Assembly: GCA_054661495.1 (NCBI GenBank)
Contig: BAAFSQ010000013.1
Coordinates: forward strand, 20,506-84,505
From: Zygophlyctis sp. KS116
Taxonomy: Eukaryota > Chytridiomycota
Direction of reading: 5' to 3'
Length of the DNA: 64,000 nucleotides
Shown here: positions 44,525-56,236 of the stretch, one piece after another
How the letters are laid out: the number at the start of each line of letters is the position of its first letter
How positions within the stretch are numbered: the stretch's first letter is position 1
Position numbers and translations under genes: made by a program
The notes under the pieces: generated by a model
What the model was told of the DNA's origin: nothing
The model's database searches: none
What the model saw: the letters and a program-made list of their open reading frames with translations, nothing else

Positions 44525-46356
44525 ATGCAAGTGCACCAACGGGTATTCTTTTCAGCAAACTTAATTCAAGAAGGGATCAAGGAGAGAACAAAGCGTTGAG
44601 AGAGAAAAACAGGACCAGACGAAACCAGGTTCATGGTTTCCTTCTGTGGATGAAGCATTAAAAGTTCCAACAATAAACAAATTGGCCGAATTTGCAACGA
44701 ATACAAAGAAAGTTTTGGTAGTGAATTTGGAAGATTTTGTGACTGAGCATCGAGGGATTTTTGTGACATTGTTCTTACTTCCCATTTCGTTTTTAGCTGA
44801 TGTTTATTGGTACCTTTATAGATTATATGCATTATATGGTCGCAGATCTGGGACTCCAATGGCCCATGCTAAAAGAGTAAAGAAAGTTCAAGAACAGGTC
44901 GCAAAAGCCAGACAGATGGGAATAAGTAAAATGTGTACAGCACGTCCTGCGTTTATGGCAATGTCTTTTAGAGAAGGATTGTACAAATCAAAATGGGCAA
45001 AAATTGATTTGAATGATTTTAATCATGTTCTGAACGTTGATACAGATCGTAAAATAGTTAGATGTGAACCTCTATGTTCAATGGGAATGCTTACAGCGAC
45101 ATTAATTCCAAAAGGATGGACACTCGCAGTGACTCCAGAACTTGATGATTTAACCGTTGGAGGGCTTATTATGGGTTTTGGGATAGAAACATCTTCGCAT
45201 AAATATGGTCTTTTTCAACATATATGTAAGGCTCTAGAAGTTGTGCTCCCAGATGGTTCATTTGTGAGAGCAACTCCTGAAGAAAATCCTGAGCTTTTCT
45301 ATGCTCTGCCTTGGTCTCACGGAACGCTAGGATTTTTAGTTGCTGCTGAAATTCAAGTAGGCGTAAAATGGTTAATTTTTTAGATTATTCCTTGCAAATC
45401 ATTGGTTGAAATGACTTATCGTCCTTGTTTTTCTCAGGAGGAATACATTCAGGTTTTTGATAAAGCCTCGAATTGCGCTGACTATGATTTTGTGGAAGGT
45501 ATAGTTTACTCAAAAGAAAAGGCAGTGATAATGACTGGAAAAATGGTTTCCTTGAAAGCATTAAAAAACAATATTCTTGCGCTCAATCCGATTGGTTTAT
45601 GGTGGAAAACATGGTTTTATAAGCATGTGGAAAAATATTTGGAGAAGAGGAGTCTTACCGGGATCCGGGATGAAGATGTTCCATCTGAATATGTGGAGCT
45701 TATCCCATTAAGAGATTATTTCCATCGACACACAAGATCAATATTTTGGGTAATATTTAACCTGGGATAACAATTAGGAACTAAAGGATATTATACCATT
45801 CAGTGATCACTGGTTATATCGACTTTGTTTGGGATGGATGACACCTCCAAGAATATCAATTATTAAACTAGGACAAACCGACAAAATCCGCGAGACTTAT
45901 GGAACCAAGCATGTTGCGCAAGATATGCTTGTTCCCATGTCATCGTTGTCTGAATCTATGGACTGTATGGACAAGAATTTCTCTGTGTATCCTTTGTGGT
46001 TATGTCCTATGCTTCTACCTTCTGTCGCACGCAACTCTCCTGCGGCTCGTGGTTTGGTCCATGCAAAATCTAGATCCTCTTCTCAAATAATTCCTGCTCA
46101 AATGTATGTTGATATAGGAGCCTACGGTGCGCCTAAAATCCCAGACTTTAATGCAAAGGCTAGTTTACCTATAGTAGAAGACTTTGTTCTTTCTGTCGGA
46201 GGTTTTCAAGCTCTTTATGCTGATTCGCTGTTAAGACGATCTGATTTTAGAAAGATGTTTGATCATGATTTATATGACTTATTGCGAATACAGCACAAGA
46301 TGGATAAGAATTTCCCAGAAATATATGACAAGGTGGCACTTTCATCGAGAAAGTAG
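44525..46356 (+). CDS. DHCR24: Delta(24)-sterol reductase (DHCR24/DWF1 family)
   Basis: FAD-dependent reductase of the sterol side-chain double bond, an endoplasmic-reticulum membrane enzyme. Seen are a membrane helix (GIFVTLFLLPISFLADVYWYLYRLY), the FAD-binding VRCEPLCSMGMLTATLIPKGWTLAVTPELDDLTVGGLIMGFGIETSSHKYG, ALPWSHGTLGFLVAAEI, LGWMTPPRISIIKL and the C-terminal FRKMFDHDLYDLLRIQHK. Three introns of 27-28 nt. The start ATG at 44525 (MQVHQR) is read through the first intron. About 580 residues, a little longer than animal DHCR24. Ergosterol-making fungi lack this enzyme, so a cholesterol-type or ethyl-sterol pathway is suggested. Confidence 0.92.
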
Positions 46357-46371
46357 TTTTGGGGTTGGCTA

Positions 46372-47299
46372 ATGATTTTATTAAAAACTGTGTCTTGTTA
46401 TGAGTTTCTTCCTCTATCGACCAAAGTTGTAGTACTAGACTCTAATCTGCTTGTAGCCAATGCAGTTGGTGCGCTTTTACAGAATGAAATTCACTCTGCT
46501 CCATTGTACAATACCGAAACGCATCATTTTGATGGAATGTTTACTACTACCGATCTGATGCGATTAATCCTATATCTTGATAAATCATGTGCATGTTATG
46601 ACGAAGCTCTATCTGAAGTGTCAAATATGACTATAAAGCGGCTGAATGACTTGCCGTTTAAGAATCTATCTCCAGAATATCTCGTCAAATTGACTCCTGA
46701 TGCTACTCTATTGGATGCAGCAAAACTATTGCTTGAATTGAACATACATAGACTTCCTATTGTGTCTGATAGTAATTTAATTTTGTCGGTATTAAGTCAA
46801 AGCAAGATTGTACGATTTGTTGCACTGAATGTAACTTTTTTAATTAATAAACTAGTGTATTGGAGGACTAGACTTAAATTCCAAGATTTCAGAGCTAGAC
46901 ATTTGTTCTAAAAATGTTGATTGTGTGGAAGAAACAATTTCCCTTCGGGATGCACTATATAAAATATTAGAAAAGGGAGCTTCTGCACTACCAATTGTAA
47001 ATGATAAAGGACAAGTTTTGGATGTTTTTGAAAAATATGATGTATTAGAATTAGCAAGGCATGGACCTGCCCTTGATCTTAATATGACAATTGGACAAGC
47101 TATAAATTCATGTCGATCATTACAATTTGAAGGAATTCATACAGCATCACTTGATGACTCCTTGGGATCATTATTGGAAACTATAAAAAGAACCAGTGTA
47201 CATAGATTTATTGTAATGGATTCCAAAAGAAGGATTGAAGGAATCATTGCATTACAAGATATTCTAAACTATCTCCTTAGAATTCAAGAGAGTTGCTAA
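46372..47299 (+). CDS. SNF4: AMPK gamma subunit (SNF4), four CBS domains
   Basis: Nucleotide-sensing subunit of the SNF1/AMPK energy kinase. Four CBS motifs: SAPLYNTETHHFDGMFTTTDLMRLI, IHRLPIVSDSNLILSVLSQSKI, ASALPIVNDKGQVLDVFEKYDVLEL and VHRFIVMDSKRRIEGIIALQDIL. One 25-nt intron near 46830 joins ALN to CIGGLDLNSKI. About 300 residues. It starts only 15 bp after the DHCR24 stop, so any 5' UTR or promoter lies inside that gene. Confidence 0.93.
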
Positions 47300-47327
47300 A
47301 CTTTTAAAAAAACAAACTTTTAAGATA

Positions 47328-48065
47328 TTATTGAATATTCTCCTTTTCTTCTTGATAATGCTGAAAAGATTGAATATTCTCATTTTCTTGGTCAGTTTGA
47401 TCTATTCCGTTCATGTACATATTGCCTGTTGCTGGGATTAGATTTGGAAACGCATATTGAATTCCCATATTATTGTAAACGACTGGGTATGGCATAACAA
47501 ATTGTTGAGGAACTAAAACATTTTGCCAACTATACCTTTCTTTACCCCATGATACCTTTAGAATTACCCCATCTAGAAAAACTCCATTTAGATTTACAAT
47601 TGCTAATGTTGCCGCATGATGGGAATCCATTTTAGCAAATGCAAATCCCTTTAGAATTTTAAGATGAATTACAACCCCATATTCCTGTAGTAGATTTATC
47701 AACTGATCATAAATTAATTCCGAGTCTGGAATATTCCCAATATAAACAGTTGAATTATTTCCAGGAGTTAGCAGGTATGTTTTATCATAAGATGGTTTAG
47801 ATTTTTGAGAAACTCTTTGAACTGCCCAATTTAGTCTGATTAGTCTGTTTTTTATCTTTTTCTTATCCATTTCGACCAGTGCCTTTTCTGCATCAGTTTC
47901 AATAGAGAATGAAACAAATCCATATCCTTTAGATTTATTTGTCTGAGGATCCCAAACAACTCTAGCGCTTACTAAACTTTCATACTGAAGAAATGCATTC
48001 CATAGATCAGAATCTACAACCGATGATCCTAAATCTCCCACAAATAGATTCCACTTATTTTCCAT
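47328..48065 (-). CDS. TIA1/PUB1-like RNA-binding protein with two RRMs
   Basis: Two RNA-recognition motifs. RRM A: RNP2 LFVGDL and RNP1 KGYGFVSF, followed by NRLIRLNWAVQR. RRM B: RNP2 VYIGNI and RNP1 GFAFAKM, followed by LKVSWGKE. Order and linkers match RRM2 and RRM3 of TIA1/Pub1/Nam8; the first RRM of that family is missing, and no exon for it is visible upstream. Pro/Gln/Asn/Tyr-rich C-terminus. Intronless, 245 residues. TGCCGCA lies 23 bp upstream of the start. Probably binds U-rich RNA in splicing or mRNA stability. Confidence 0.85.
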   Translation of the reverse strand: MENKWNLFVGDLGSSVVDSDLWNAFLQYESLVSARVVWDPQTNKSKGYGFVSFSIETDAEKALVEMDKKKIKNRLIRLNWAVQRVSQKSKPSYDKTYLLTPGNNSTVYIGNIPDSELIYDQLINLLQEYGVVIHLKILKGFAFAKMDSHHAATLAIVNLNGVFLDGVILKVSWGKERYSWQNVLVPQQFVMPYPVVYNNMGIQYAFPNLIPATGNMYMNGIDQTDQENENIQSFQHYQEEKENIQ

Positions 48066-48255
48066 AATTGATCAACTGTCCGCTCGTTGCCGCATTTCTA
48101 TTTATAGATTTAAATTAGAATTTTATTCCTAAATCTGTATTTATTCTCTAATAATACTCTCATTTACTAATAATATCTAGTCAAGATATCTGCATGGGCT
48201 ATAATAGACTAATCAATAGTAATAATAGCAAAAATATAATGGTCAAGAGTATTTA

Positions 48256-48552
48256 TTATTTTAACAATGGCCACAGCTTTGGAGCAGCCTTTTATAAGAT
48301 TTTTAGAAAAACTTACACAATGATTAACACATTCCTACTATTAGTAAAATCTAATTACCATTAAATCAAAAAATTCCTCTACGCAAGCCTCGCCTTCTGC
48401 GCCTGAACCTCCCTCTATTTTGGATGTACATGCATCAAGCCTTGTCTTTAGTGAATGACAATGATGTGACTCTGCACATGCTGCGGGATTAGTAAACAAC
48501 TAGTACCTGCTTCAATTTCTGGCTTGGGATCTTCAGAACCTGCTAGCGTCAT
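48256..48552 (-). CDS. QCR6: Ubiquinol-cytochrome c reductase hinge protein (QCR6/UQCRH)
   Basis: Acidic hinge subunit of respiratory complex III. Three exons: MTLAGSEDPKPEIEA; CAESHHCHSLKTRLDACTS...CVEEFFDLM; and ECVNHC joined to AAPKLWPLLK. Three introns (26, 24 and 28 nt) were found by restoring the family's Cys pattern and C-terminus. About 72 residues, with four of the expected disulfide Cys. It is too short and too split for a simple ORF scan. Confidence 0.85.
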
Positions 48553-48622
48553 TTAAGAAATTTAGAAAAAATCAACGCGAAAGTTTACGGCCAGGGTTTT
48601 ATTGGTAGTACTAAAACTAGTT

Positions 48623-50677
48623 CTAGGGAGCAAGTGACGCCGAGTCTCTTTCAATTTTAGTCCCAGTTTGAGATGAAATCTTTTGGAGACATCTAATATT
48701 AAATTTCAAAATATACCCTTTTAATGACTTTCTGAGATCCATAGCCTCGGCTGATTGTAAAACAGTCTTGAATAAAAGTTTTAAATCTAGACTGCATAAA
48801 ACTACTTTCCAGACTTTCTTGAGAAAAGGTAGGAAGAAGAGAAATAAATTTACCAAAGAAAATTAGACCATCAGACTCACTACAAAAGCTCCTTGTAGTA
48901 CTAGAAATTTTCTTTAGTAAACTAATTAGACTTTTGAAATGGATTTCTGGCTCTGGGTTTGATTTTATTTGATTGCAGATACTTAATGCAAATAGAGTCA
49001 TGTCTTTCCAATGTTCATCCAAGTACTGATTTCCGAGTTTATGAAATAGAAATATCATGTCTGATTTTATATTGATTATCTTACCTAGAAAAGTTGCACT
49101 TGATTTAAAAGGTTCTGGTAAGATACGTTGAAAAGAATAGCCAAGAATAGTAAGATGATGAATAATATAACTACAATCATTACGAAAGAGTAAAGCTAGA
49201 TCAAAATTTGACTTGTACTTGTCTGCATTAACAGTTGGCATCAAGGCTCTATACAGATCAAAACCATCTCGACAAAGGAAATATGATTCAACACTCCTAA
49301 ATTTTAATTTTAAAAAAATTTAAATTACCCATCAGGATCATTCTCTTCAATTCCATGAAGAATTTGATAAATCATCTCTACAAAAGTTTGAGTCTGAATA
49401 CTGACAATGCAAGGTTCTAGTGCAAGAGGATTTTCAAAGTTTTCTACTCCTTTTTTATCCAAGACTGGCAAAGCTGGTTTCTTTTTCTCATTAAAAATAC
49501 CACGTTCAGTCGTGTCCGAGACTAGTACAGTCTGTGAATCATCACTAGTAAGGACATCACGGAATGTAGATAATACATCAGAGGCTTTCTTTTGTAAAGC
49601 TAAAGGTCTAAACTGAGATGAAATATCCTTTAAAAGGTTAATAGAGCCATATCCTAATAATAAGAATCAAAAAACTACCTAATTTCTTTAACTGATCTTC
49701 AAATTCAAAACATTTGTTCAAGTCTTTAGAAAACCCTGAAAAATCACTTGGATTGATAGGAATCTTTGGATACAAGTAGTCTTCAACCAGCCTACTGAAT
49801 AATTTTTGACTATAAAGTCTTGTAAAAATTGACCAAGGATCTGCATCATCTGAAAAACTGTCTATCCCTTCAAAAATAGTTTTTTTTAACCATTCACTTA
49901 AAGAATATAATCCAGACAATGTTTCTTGGAGTGATAACAGCGTATTTGATCTAATAAACATCATTGTTGATAAAGTTTTTGTCTTTTTAAATTCCAATGT
50001 ACCATTAGAGCCTAAAATTGGCATTATAAAATGACTGAATATATCATTTATAAACTGAATGAAAAATGCTTCCAATAAACCCAAATTTTGGTATGAAATC
50101 AGTATATCCTCTAGCCTATTTTTAATAATAAAACGAGATTACGGAACAGGATAATCATAATATTCATGAGAAGCAGTTGCTATTTACATTAAAAATTAAA
50201 TAAATACCAAGAACTCTTTTCTGGACAATCAGTTCCATTCTATTCCCCTTCTTGATCTGAATGCAAGATTCCAACAATTCCTCAAGAATCCACCTCTGTT
50301 TACCTTTTTCAATTATAACTTGATCCTTTTGAATTATAAATTACTATTACCACTAATAGATCAAATAATTCCTGTGGAAGAACAGCTTCAGCGCAACTCA
50401 ACATCTTTTCTATTTCTCCCAAAGCAGCGCTTGCCCCCAAAACTTCCCCAGTGTTTATTAAAGAGGAAACATTTTGCAATTCATTATGTACTTTACAAGT
50501 ATTTAAAAGATTTTCCAATAGATTCTCATCAAGCACTGTATCTGTTTCATACAATTTATAAATTTCATTAATTGGATCAATCACCGAACAAGTAAATTCC
50601 TTGTAAAAGGAGGAAATCATACCAAACACATTTAATTTTATATTTTCTATTTGGTCCATTTGCTCCATTTGCTCCAT
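48623..50677 (-). CDS. ZW10: ZW10-like kinetochore/vesicle tethering protein
   Basis: Member of the Zw10/Dsl1 family: RZZ kinetochore complex and NRZ tether at the endoplasmic reticulum. Best blocks: LRNDC-type FRNDCSYIIHHLTILGYSF, ATFLGKIINI, EMIYQILHGIEENDPDG, and the C-terminal FSQESLENLKLLFKTVLQSAEAMDLRKSLKG. At least seven exons. Most introns are 25-29 nt; one near 48795-48815 appears to be only 19 nt. The N-terminal third (MEQMEQMDQIENIKL...) is shorter than in animals; total about 610 residues against about 780. The exact stop (48623) depends on whether a further in-frame intron candidate is used. Confidence 0.75.
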
Positions 50678-51038
50678 TTACAGACACGAAAAATCAAAAT
50701 CTCAAGATCAGACAGATTCTAAAGTATTCTTAAATATATATTAAAAGTAAAAGAAATTGTAATCTCAAGAGTAAAATTCAACTTTGATGATTGTAACAAG
50801 AATTGCTGTCCGATTAACTGAAAATTTATTCTGGGTCTCGGATCAATAGCTGTCCGATTCCTTCCGGGTTCCTTTAAAATTTGATCCCTTTTACTGCTTG
50901 GTTGATCCTTTTAAGGGGTTTTAAGGGAGTGGAAGGGGGTTTAAGTGGTAATTCTACGCACGAATAATCCGATCGGCATGCAAATTTGGCTGCTATTAGA
51001 AAAAGCCTGAAACCAGAAAATTCTCCTTTGTCAGCAGA
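50678..51038. other. Intergenic spacer, divergent promoter of ZW10 and the C2H2 gene
   Basis: 361 bp. Holds two copies of GCTGTCCGATT (50805, 50850) and a G/T-rich stretch at 50910-50950. No coding frame and no convincing RNA gene. Confidence 0.5.
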
Positions 51039-51736
51039 ATGACTACTCAGCCTGATTCTCTTGTTTGCAATCATTGTTTTAAGAGATTTAGTAATAGGTA
51101 TGATGCATTATTTTATAATGATATAGTTCTCATTTATCTAGACATTACAAGATCCATTTAGGAGTTAAAGAATATAAATGTCCAATACCTGAATGTTTTT
51201 CAGTCTTTATAAGAAGAGATAATATGAAATCACATTATAAGAATCATCTAGTCAAGATGGGATTAGATGATGATGAAATTTCTAATTTACTTAAAGTGAT
51301 TCCTAGACTAGAAAAAAAGTCTAGATATGCAAGAGGATCAGAAATGGACTCTGATTCTTCTAATCACATGAATGATGGATTAATTTTTCCTTTTAGGGAT
51401 AAATTAAATACTCATGAAAGTATTCATACCCAATTTATATCACCAATTTCAAGCTCGCCTACTGATAAGTATCAGTTACTGTTAAATTCTGATTCTACTA
51501 ATTCTAATTCTAATTCAAATTCTGACTGTAATAATCCCGGTTGTTGTCTTCATGGATCAAAATCTGTTCCTGTTTCACTTGGTTCACAAGGTCCTGTACC
51601 TCTAGGTAATGAAGTTTTTAACAAGTATTTGGTGGAAATGTTCTTGTCTGGAAAGAAAATTCCAGATAGACTTATTAATCCCTTGTTACCCCCACGCAGT
51701 TTGACTCCTGATCCCTTGTGGAGTCGAAGTCTTTAA
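51039..51736 (+). CDS. Two-finger C2H2 zinc-finger protein
   Basis: After removal of a 29-nt intron the first finger reads C-x2-C-x12-H-x3-H (CNHC FKRFSNSSHLSR HYKIH), then the linker LGVKEYK, and a second finger C-x4-C-x12-H-x3-H. The intron splits the first finger, and the correct acceptor (ATATAG) is the one that restores the 12-residue spacing. The rest is Ser/Asn-rich and low complexity, with a Cys cluster (CNNPGCCLHG) and a Pro/Leu-rich end. About 220 residues. Likely a sequence-specific transcription factor; targets unknown. Confidence 0.78.
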
Positions 51737-51805
51737 TTTCTAATAAATATCTTGGGCTCGTTGGGCTCGTTGGCTCCAGACAAAATTTTGCTGCCCTTTG
51801 AACGT

Positions 51806-51866
51806 AAACCTAAAAGACATTTTGCAGTAGGAGTAAACCTAAAAGACATTTTGCAGTAGGATTTAA
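51806..51866. repeat. Tandem 30-nt direct repeat
   Basis: Two adjacent copies of GTAAACCTAAAAGACATTTT followed by GCAGTAGGA, between the C2H2 gene and RPS5. Just upstream (51766-51788) GGCTCGTT occurs three times. Possibly promoter sites of the ribosomal protein gene. Confidence 0.7.
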
Positions 51867-51921
51867 AAACTTTGGAGGGTCTAAATGTGGCAACAGAAAA
51901 CCCTAAATTTCTCTAAAAAAA

Positions 51922-52546
<625 letters not shown>

Positions 52547-52586
52547 TCTGCTTGAAATAAATAAAAATTTACAAAAAAATTTTGAG

Positions 52587-54183
52587 ATGAAATTACTCTT
52601 TTTATTTCTAGTTTTGGTGGTTATAGCTAGTGCCGACAAGTTGTCAGAAGCTCTAAAGGAAGCGTCAGATGCGTTAAACTCTGGACAATCTGCTCTAGCG
52701 GTTGAAAAATTAGATTTGGTTCTAGAATTGGATCCGGTTGATACGCTCTCGCTGTTTAAAAGAGCGATAGTTTGTATTTCTCTAGGACGCTATGAAAAGG
52801 CTTTAAAAGACTTGGACTCGCTGTTAAATTTAAAACCAAATCATGTACAGGCATTGGTACAAAGGGCAAAGATTTTTTTACTCTATGGAAAGTTGTCAGA
52901 AGCTCTTGAAAACGCTCAAAAGTCTAAAGAGTTGGACTCTATTGGAAATGAGTTGGAAAAAGAAATTAATCAAGTTGTTTCAAAAGTAAATAATTTGAAA
53001 AATGTTGGTGATAAAAATCAACTTTTGGATTTACTCTCAGCCATAATACTCAAATGTCCGTTGGCTGTGGAATATAGGAGTACTAGAGCTCAAATATATC
53101 TTGAATTAGGTCAATCTGAATTGGCTATTGTAGATTTAAGGTACTATCATTGATATTGATCAAAGTCGCGTTCTTCAACTGAAACCCGATGATATAAACT
53201 CATTTCTAAAACTCTCTGCAGTAAAACTCTCAACTGGAGAAATTGGGGATGCGATAAATTCATTAAAGGATTGTCTAAGATCAGATCCAGATCAGAAAGA
53301 ATGTAAAAGTCAATTTAGAAAATTAAAGAAAATTAATAAGAAATTAGAATCTGCTCTAGATGCAGTACAAAAAAGTAAACTAATTACGGCTCGTGATTTA
53401 CTAATCAATGATAAACTGATTGCAGATGTTGAAGGTTTAGGTTCTCAGGGGCTGAATGGGAGGGTCTATGGTTATGCGTGTAAAGTGTTTACAGAGGTAA
53501 TGTGTTTTGATAGATTTAACTCAAGTTGAAAAAAACGGAAGATGCGCTTAGTTGGTGTCAAAAAGCAGCCGATTCCAATCCTGCAGTCGCAGAATATAAT
53601 GCCCTTCTTGCAGACGTAAAGGTTTTAATTGAGGAATATGAAGATGGTAATCTTTGCATTTTTAATTTTAGCTGTGCGTTTGTATAAAAAAGCTCATGAA
53701 CTTGATCCAAGTAATAATGCTTACAAGGAAGGTTTCCACAAAGCTCAGCGACTCTTGCGTCAAGCTGGAAGAAGAGATTATTATAAAATACTTGGAGTTC
53801 CAAGGTCTGCAAGTCAAAGAGAAATTAAAAAGGCTTTTCGTAAGCTCGCTCAAATTTGGCATCCGTAAGTTTTTTATACTGATGAAAAGTGATAAGTATC
53901 GTGGAGATTTGCCAAAGGAAAAGGTGGAGGCCAAGATGGGGGAAATTAATCAAGCTTATGAAGTATTATCGAACGAAGGTAATTTATATTCTACTTAAAC
54001 TAGAGCTGCGTACAAGATTTGATAATGGTGATGATCCTAATGTAAGTGAAATTATTTGAACTGTTATAGGATCAGGAGTCTAATGCGTTTGGAGGGGGAA
54101 ATCCATTTGGTGGATTTGGTGGATTTCCATTTCAATTCACTCAAGGTGGCGGGAATGGCCAGCAATTCTTTTTTCAATATTAA
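52587..54183 (+). CDS. DNAJC3: DNAJC3/P58IPK-like ER co-chaperone (TPR + J domain)
   Basis: Signal peptide [16 protein letters not shown], then about nine TPR repeats (from [20 protein letters not shown] to [19 protein letters not shown]), then a J domain [36 protein letters not shown] and a Gly/Phe-rich tail. The HPD motif is split by a 25-nt intron right after HP, so an unspliced RNA gives no active J domain. Six introns of 25-29 nt. About 479 residues, no KDEL at the end. It probably assists BiP in the ER lumen. Confidence 0.9.
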
Positions 54184-54196
54184 ACAACCTTTTTAG

Positions 54197-54645
54197 CTAA
54201 TAATAGAATACACCAAAAGCTACGGGATAAATTCTAAATAAACTTACCGACTGCTACACAAAAAAGCGATTCCTAAATTTACAAAATTAAATTCTTACAT
54301 TCATAAATGTACCTTGAGCCATACTATCTGTATCTGCGTCGTAAAATGATCGGGCCCCAATGCGTACTCCCTCACCTCTTTTTTCCCCAATAATGACATT
54401 TACTACATACTTGTAACGAGTTAAATTAAGGTCTTTGAGTTTAATTTTAATTTCGTCCGAAATCTCTCGTGCCCATTGAGAACATGTGTCTGGATGATAA
54501 GTCGCACCTTGTAACCTTTCTTGTAAAATCTGATTGATTAATTGATTCACTAAAAACGGTCGAAACCTTTATTTAATCCAATTATGTATACTTTTGCTTA
54601 AAGTTTGGTCTTATTGTATAGCCAGCATTCTCGTCTGCCATCATG
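54197..54645 (-). CDS. DYNLT2B: Tctex1-type dynein light chain, DYNLT2B/TCTEX1D2-like
   Basis: Light chain of the dynein-2 motor used for retrograde intraflagellar transport. Exons: NAGYTIRPNFKQK joined to FRPFLVNQLINQILQERL; YKYVVNVIIGEKRGEGVRIGARSFYDADTDSMAQGTFMN joined to ESLFCVAVAFGVFYY. Three introns of 25-28 nt. The GEGV-R...WDADTD-like core and the FGVFYY end are family hallmarks; the IRP-F start separates it from cytoplasmic Tctex1. About 125 residues. Two in-frame ATGs (54645, 54642). Third ciliary gene by certainty. Confidence 0.85.
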
Positions 54646-54783
54646 TCGCGAAAATTTTTATAACTCAAAAACTTCAAGTTCCTGTGCGGGACATTGATAA
54701 TGAATTCGAATTCTTTGATTTAGAAAATCTTTAATTTATTTCCTATCGATGCAATTGAATCTATTCGTGTATAGAGAAATCTT

Positions 54784-55524
54784 TTACCATTTTTTCTTGA
54801 TTCTTGGACTTGAAGACTTTATAAGTCTTTCATAGAACCCAGATCTACCCTTACTACTCCCATGATTACTATGACTACTATGATTCCCATGATTCTTATT
54901 ATGATAATCACTTTCATAATTCCCTGATTTTCTCTTTTTATTCTTTTTTATAGAATTTCCCAATTCTTCATCCATCCTTTCTACCATATGCTTGTGTTTT
55001 TCAGCCTTGAATTTCTGAGGAGACTTAAAATTATTACTCCTAGACTTTTCCAGACTCTGAAATTCTGAAGAATCTATAAAAGAGTCTAATACATCTTGTG
55101 AAAAAGCAGAATGTCTAAATCTAAAATTATTTGTAGGACAATCATCCCCAAAATGACCCGATTTCCCACACAAGTAACAATATTTCTTTACTCTAGTTGA
55201 ATTTGGTTTAATAGTTTTATATTTTCTCCAAATCTTTTCACATTCCATTGTTGCATGAGAATTATTTTGACATTTTGAGCAGTATTTCCTAACAGATTTT
55301 TCTAGACATTCAGCCTTTGAATGACCTCTTTTGTAACAATGAAAACAAATCAAACTTAGAGGACATCTTGTTGGTTCATGATCTGCATTACACAAAAAAC
55401 AAGAAATTTCTTTTTTCTTGCAGTCTCTGAATAGATGGCCTACTTTTCTACAATAAAAACATTTCATCTTTTTCTCTTCAAAGTATCTTGATCCTTCATC
55501 TTTAGAGTCTTCAACGTCTGACAT
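54784..55524 (-). CDS. Zinc-knuckle protein, AIR1/2 (ZCCHC7)-like
   Basis: Five CCHC-type zinc knuckles: CFYCRKVGHLFRDC, CFLCNADHEPTRC, CFHCYKRGHSKAEC, CSKCQNNSHATMEC and CYLCGKSGHFGDDC, spaced as in the Air subunits of the TRAMP poly(A) polymerase complex of nuclear RNA surveillance. The C-terminal part is Lys/Ser/His/Asn-rich. Intronless, 246 residues. The start is the ATG at 55524 (MSDVEDSKDEG). Divergent from CIA30 with about 115 bp between start codons, a stretch that contains imperfect GAGTGCCACTG repeats. Confidence 0.82.
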   Translation of the reverse strand: MSDVEDSKDEGSRYFEEKKMKCFYCRKVGHLFRDCKKKEISCFLCNADHEPTRCPLSLICFHCYKRGHSKAECLEKSVRKYCSKCQNNSHATMECEKIWRKYKTIKPNSTRVKKYCYLCGKSGHFGDDCPTNNFRFRHSAFSQDVLDSFIDSSEFQSLEKSRSNNFKSPQKFKAEKHKHMVERMDEELGNSIKKNKKRKSGNYESDYHNKNHGNHSSHSNHGSSKGRSGFYERLIKSSSPRIKKKW

Positions 55525-55639
55525 TTCCTTTTGGAGCCCTCTCCTACATTGGCTATGGACAGGGGTGAGTGCCACTGGTGAGTGTCCGAGAGTGCCACTG
55601 ATGAGCACTGGTGAACTGGCGCAAGGGCCTCATTGTAAA

Positions 55640-56236
55640 ATGCCAGGAATAAAACCGTTTAAAGACTGGCGATGGCTTCAAATGCCAAGAGAAAAAATGT
55701 TATTTAAATTCAAATCAGAACAGGATCTGTTAAAGTGGAGACTGGGTTCAGATGCTGATTTTGGGGGAAATTCAACAGGAAATTGGGGATTGTCAGACTC
55801 TGGAACTGGAATATTTTGGGGAACTTTGGCAAAAACAAGTGATTTAAATTATGCAGCCTTGAAATCAAAAGAAGAAAAATGGTCCATACTTCATAAAACT
55901 ACTATTGATGCATCGGATTTCAAGAATTTGCTGGTAAGAGCAAAGATTCCAAAAGGGAAAATCTCAAAAAATTGGAGAATTACTCTAAAAACTCAATCAT
56001 TCTATGCAACTCATGTATATTCACTTCCATTGAATTTTACTAAATTTGGAGAATTTGAAATACTAGAATTCAAATTTAGACATTTTAAAATTACAGATTC
56101 TTCAAAAGCTCAGGGATTAGAGATGGATAGAAGTAAAATTAAAAGTGTAGGATTTACTATTTCAAGTAAAACAGATCTTGCAGGAGATTTCTCTTTAGAG
56201 ATTGATTGGATAATGCTTTTAAATAAGGGGTATTAA
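55640..56236 (+). CDS. NDUFAF1: CIA30/NDUFAF1-like complex I assembly factor
   Basis: Galactose-binding-like CIA30 domain: LFKFKSEQDLLKWRLGSDADFGGNSTGNWGLSDSGTGIFWGTL, then WRITLKTQSFYATHVYSLPL, and IKSVGFTISSKTDLAGDFSLEIDWI. In mitochondria this family helps build NADH dehydrogenase. Intronless, about 198 residues from the ATG at 55640; an in-frame ATG at 55601 is possible. No clear targeting sequence. Its stop overlaps that of the convergent IQ-motif gene in a TTAA. Confidence 0.85.
   Translation: MPGIKPFKDWRWLQMPREKMLFKFKSEQDLLKWRLGSDADFGGNSTGNWGLSDSGTGIFWGTLAKTSDLNYAALKSKEEKWSILHKTTIDASDFKNLLVRAKIPKGKISKNWRITLKTQSFYATHVYSLPLNFTKFGEFEILEFKFRHFKITDSSKAQGLEMDRSKIKSVGFTISSKTDLAGDFSLEIDWIMLLNKGY

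Noticed and set aside
50790-50840. TTGATGA followed by CTGA, box C/D-like
   Set aside because: Only about 45 nt between the boxes, a poor C box and no recognised guide; too short to call.
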